NCBI GenBank assembly: GCA_002789915.1
Contig: PFUD01000178.1
Span: forward strand, 1 to 33,550
Length of the DNA stretch: 33,550 nt
Reading direction: 5' to 3'
Origin: Comamonadaceae bacterium CG_4_9_14_3_um_filter_60_33
GTDB taxonomy: Bacteria > Pseudomonadota > Gammaproteobacteria > Burkholderiales > Burkholderiaceae_C
Shown: one piece after another, positions 31,643 to 33,550 of the stretch
Layout of the letters: the number at the start of each line of letters is the position of its first letter
How positions within the stretch are numbered: the first letter of the stretch is position 1
The notes under the pieces: generated by a model
Database searches by the model: none
What the model was told of the DNA's origin: nothing
The model's input: the letters and a program-made list of their open reading frames with translations, nothing else
Program-made: the position numbers and the translations under genes

Positions 31643-32659
31643 ATGTCACCCTCTATTGCACGCCCCTCGCGCTTTTCGCCGCGCACCATTGGCATTGCCG
31701 CGGCCGTGATCACCGTGCTGATCTGGACTTCGTTCATTTTGATCGCCCGGGCCTCGGCCGACCCGGCACGCGGCGGCCTGCTCACGCCGCTCGACATTGC
31801 CTGGTGCCGCATCGTCGGTGCAGCGCTGATTTTGCTGCCCTGGGGGGTCTACCTGGTGCATCAGGACCGCGCCCGCGGCATCACGAACGCCTCCTGGCTG
31901 CGGCTGTCGCCTTTGTCCAAGCGCATCACCGTGTCGGTCGGCTTCTTTGGCGGCTTGCTTTACGCCTTGCTGGCCTACAGCGGTTTTGCCCACGCGCCGG
32001 CGCTGCACGCCTCGGTGCTGCTGCCGGGCAGTTTGCCGCTATGGACCGCGCTGCTGGCCGCCTGGTTGCTGCGTGATCGCATCACCCCAGGGCGCGCGCT
32101 GGGCCTGGCGCTGATCGTGCTGGGCGACCTGCTGGTGGGCGGCTTGAGCCTGCTGCGCGCTTTTGACGGCGGCAGTGTCTGGCTTGGCGACCTGTTGTTC
32201 ATGAGCGCGGCGCTGTGCTGGGCCACTTACAGCGTGCTGGCGCGCCACCACGGGCTCGACGCGGTGCGCGCCACCATCGCCATCACCACGTTTGCCGCCG
32301 TCACTTTTGTGCCGATGTACAGCGTGCTGGCGCTGACCGGGGTGGTGCAGGCGCACATCTTTACCGCGCCGCTCAAAGAGCTGTTGTTTCAGGCGCTGTT
32401 TCAGGGCTGGGGCTCGGTGGTGATCTCGGGCATCACGTTCACGCAAATGATTCGCTACTTCGGCCCGGTGCGCTCTACCATGATCACTGCAGTGGTTCCA
32501 GGCCTGTCGGCAATTGGCGCTGTGTTGTTTCTGAACGAGCCGCTGCACTGGAACCTGGTGGCCGGGCTGGTGCTGGTGACCGCTGGCATTTTGTTCGGTG
32601 TGCGCGCCGCCACCCTGAAAACCGCCGAACAAGCCGTCCTGCAGAGGGCCAGCGCATGA
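31643..32659 (+). CDS. EamA-family (DMT superfamily) transporter
   Basis: A 338-residue inner-membrane protein with ten predicted helices in two EamA repeats. The first repeat includes IGIAAAVITVLIWTSFILIA and AWCRIVGAALILLPWGVYL; the second LLFMSAALCWATYSVLARHH and ending LNEPLHWNLVAGLVLVTAGI, with the EPL motif typical of EamA. These proteins export metabolites or amino acids; the substrate is not readable. Its stop overlaps tsaB by four bases (ATGA). Confidence 0.9.
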   Translation: MSPSIARPSRFSPRTIGIAAAVITVLIWTSFILIARASADPARGGLLTPLDIAWCRIVGAALILLPWGVYLVHQDRARGITNASWLRLSPLSKRITVSVGFFGGLLYALLAYSGFAHAPALHASVLLPGSLPLWTALLAAWLLRDRITPGRALGLALIVLGDLLVGGLSLLRAFDGGSVWLGDLLFMSAALCWATYSVLARHHGLDAVRATIAITTFAAVTFVPMYSVLALTGVVQAHIFTAPLKELLFQALFQGWGSVVISGITFTQMIRYFGPVRSTMITAVVPGLSAIGAVLFLNEPLHWNLVAGLVLVTAGILFGVRAATLKTAEQAVLQRASA

Positions 32660-33369
32660 ACCTGCTGGCACTTGACACCAGCACCGACGTCATGTCGATC
32701 GCGCTGCAACGCGGCACGGGCGATACCGCCGCGCTTTTCCAGCATACGGCAGCGGGCGGCGCACAAACCTCGACCCATTTGATTCCCGAAATACTGCGCC
32801 TGATGGCGCTGGCGCAACTGCGTTTTGCCGACCTGGACGCCATTGTTTTCGGCGCCGGGCCGGGCTCGTTCACCGGCTTGCGCACCGCCTGCGCGGTGGC
32901 TCAGGGCTTGGGTTTTGGCGCGGCAGTTCCGCTGTTACCGGTAGACACGCTGCTGGCCGTGGCCGAAGAGGCGCGTTGGCAAACCGGCGCCACAGACGCC
33001 TTTGCGGTCACGGCCCTGCTCGATGCCCGGATGGACGAGCTTTACACCGCCGACTATGTTTTTGCGCATGGCGGCTGGACGCCCGGCAACAGTGTGCGCC
33101 TGATCAAGCCCGAGCAGTTGGCCTGGAACGGCCTAAACGTGTTGGTCGGCAACGGCTTCGACAGCTATGGCGCGCGTTTGCCCGACCTGGCAACCCGCAT
33201 CACGGCGCTGCCCACGGCCACGGCGCTGTTGCGCCTGGCGCCGACCCTTCTGGCTGCGGGTGCCGCCATGCCGGCTGAGCAGGCTTTGCCGAGCTACATC
33301 CGTGACAAAGTGGCGCAAACCACGCAGGAGCGTGCCGCCATCAAGGCGCAGGCCGGAGCGGCGCCATGA
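32656..33369 (+). CDS. tsaB: tRNA threonylcarbamoyladenosine biosynthesis protein TsaB
   Basis: A 237-residue ASKHA-fold partner of TsaD, required with TsaC and TsaE for the t6A37 modification of ANN-reading tRNAs. MNLLALDTSTDVMSIAL is the nucleotide-binding N-terminus and IVFGAGPGSFTGLRTACAVA the conserved GPGSFTGLR block. The TsaD zinc-binding residues are absent, as expected for TsaB. It overlaps the genes on both sides by four bases, with rimI following, a common tsaB-rimI order. Confidence 0.94.
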   Translation: MNLLALDTSTDVMSIALQRGTGDTAALFQHTAAGGAQTSTHLIPEILRLMALAQLRFADLDAIVFGAGPGSFTGLRTACAVAQGLGFGAAVPLLPVDTLLAVAEEARWQTGATDAFAVTALLDARMDELYTADYVFAHGGWTPGNSVRLIKPEQLAWNGLNVLVGNGFDSYGARLPDLATRITALPTATALLRLAPTLLAAGAAMPAEQALPSYIRDKVAQTTQERAAIKAQAGAAP

Positions 33370-33550
33370 GCTTGCAGACAACTGACCCGACAGTGGCGGC
33401 CCGTTTCGAGTCCATGCAAGAACATCAACTCGACACCGTCACCGCCGTGGAGCAACAAGCCCATCCGCACCCCTGGCAACGGCGCCATTTTGCCGACTGC
33501 CTGGCCAGCGGCTACGAGGCGCAACTCTTAATGGCCGGCGACACCCTGCT
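33366..33550 (+). CDS. rimI: Ribosomal protein S18 N-acetyltransferase RimI, 5' part
   Basis: The first 61 codons of a GNAT acetyltransferase, cut by the window edge. After a 15-residue leader comes MQEHQLDTVTAVEQQAHPHP with WQRRHFADCLASGYEAQLL, the RimI N-terminal pattern (D...V..IE..A...PW...F.D.L..GY). The acetyl-CoA motif lies beyond the window. It overlaps tsaB by four bases, and the tsaB-rimI pairing supports the call. Confidence 0.82.
   Translation, partial: MSLQTTDPTVAARFESMQEHQLDTVTAVEQQAHPHPWQRRHFADCLASGYEAQLLMAGDTL

Noticed and set aside
1-33550. CRISPR arrays, transposase genes or prophage genes
   Set aside because: No regularly spaced repeats, transposase motifs or phage structural genes were found; the repeats at 4200-6600 are degenerate gene copies.

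Overview
The window looks like chromosomal DNA of a betaproteobacterium of the order Burkholderiales, most likely the family Comamonadaceae (Rhodoferax/Polaromonas-like). The reasons are the Burkholderiales-type 16-strand porins, the GC-rich coding style, the gene contents (cysM-tusA, ValS, QueF, TsaB-RimI) and an unusually heavy load of toxin-antitoxin (TA) modules. Genus and family are inference from protein style, not from a marker gene.

Layout. 1-4190: three tandem general porins, each followed by its own rho-independent terminator; the first has a near-consensus sigma-54 promoter and the second is preceded by a small exported protein. 4190-6650: a patchwork of decayed TA genes (two frameshifted higA copies, a third higA scrap joined to a DinJ C-terminus, a truncated yafQ) interleaved with three intact and two broken copies of a small coiled-coil/single-membrane-span protein (DUF1640/CCDC90-like). 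6653-8036: two intact, divergently transcribed TA modules, brnTA and a vapBC-type pair, each with a palindromic operator. 8047-10385, minus strand: Bcr/CflA-type MFS exporter, CopD-like membrane protein and a yefM-yoeB TA module. 10606-10690: tRNA-Leu(CAA).

10728-20127 is the metabolic core: cysM (cysteine synthesis), tusA (sulfur relay), then a compact SUF iron-sulfur assembly operon sufA-sufB-sufC-sufD-sufS-sufU, an Nfu-type carrier, and an Rrf2 regulator with the ligand set of NsrR, followed by serA (serine, the precursor of cysteine). The six suf genes are joined by overlapping stop and start codons. A 23-bp dyad closely resembling an NsrR box lies 12 bases before sufA, so the operon is probably autoregulated by its own NsrR-like Fe-S sensor.

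20130-33550: valS (minus), a stand-alone AAA ATPase of the DUF4143 group behind an AT-rich promoter region, ahpC-ahpF (minus; peroxide defence), a 73-bp hairpin repeat, a ParD/ParE-like TA pair, yaaA (peroxide/iron stress), queF (queuosine), a GAF + HD-GYP cyclic-di-GMP phosphodiesterase, an EamA exporter, tsaB and the first 61 codons of rimI. Recurring themes are iron-sulfur and oxidative-stress management, and dense TA content: four intact modules and at least two decayed ones.
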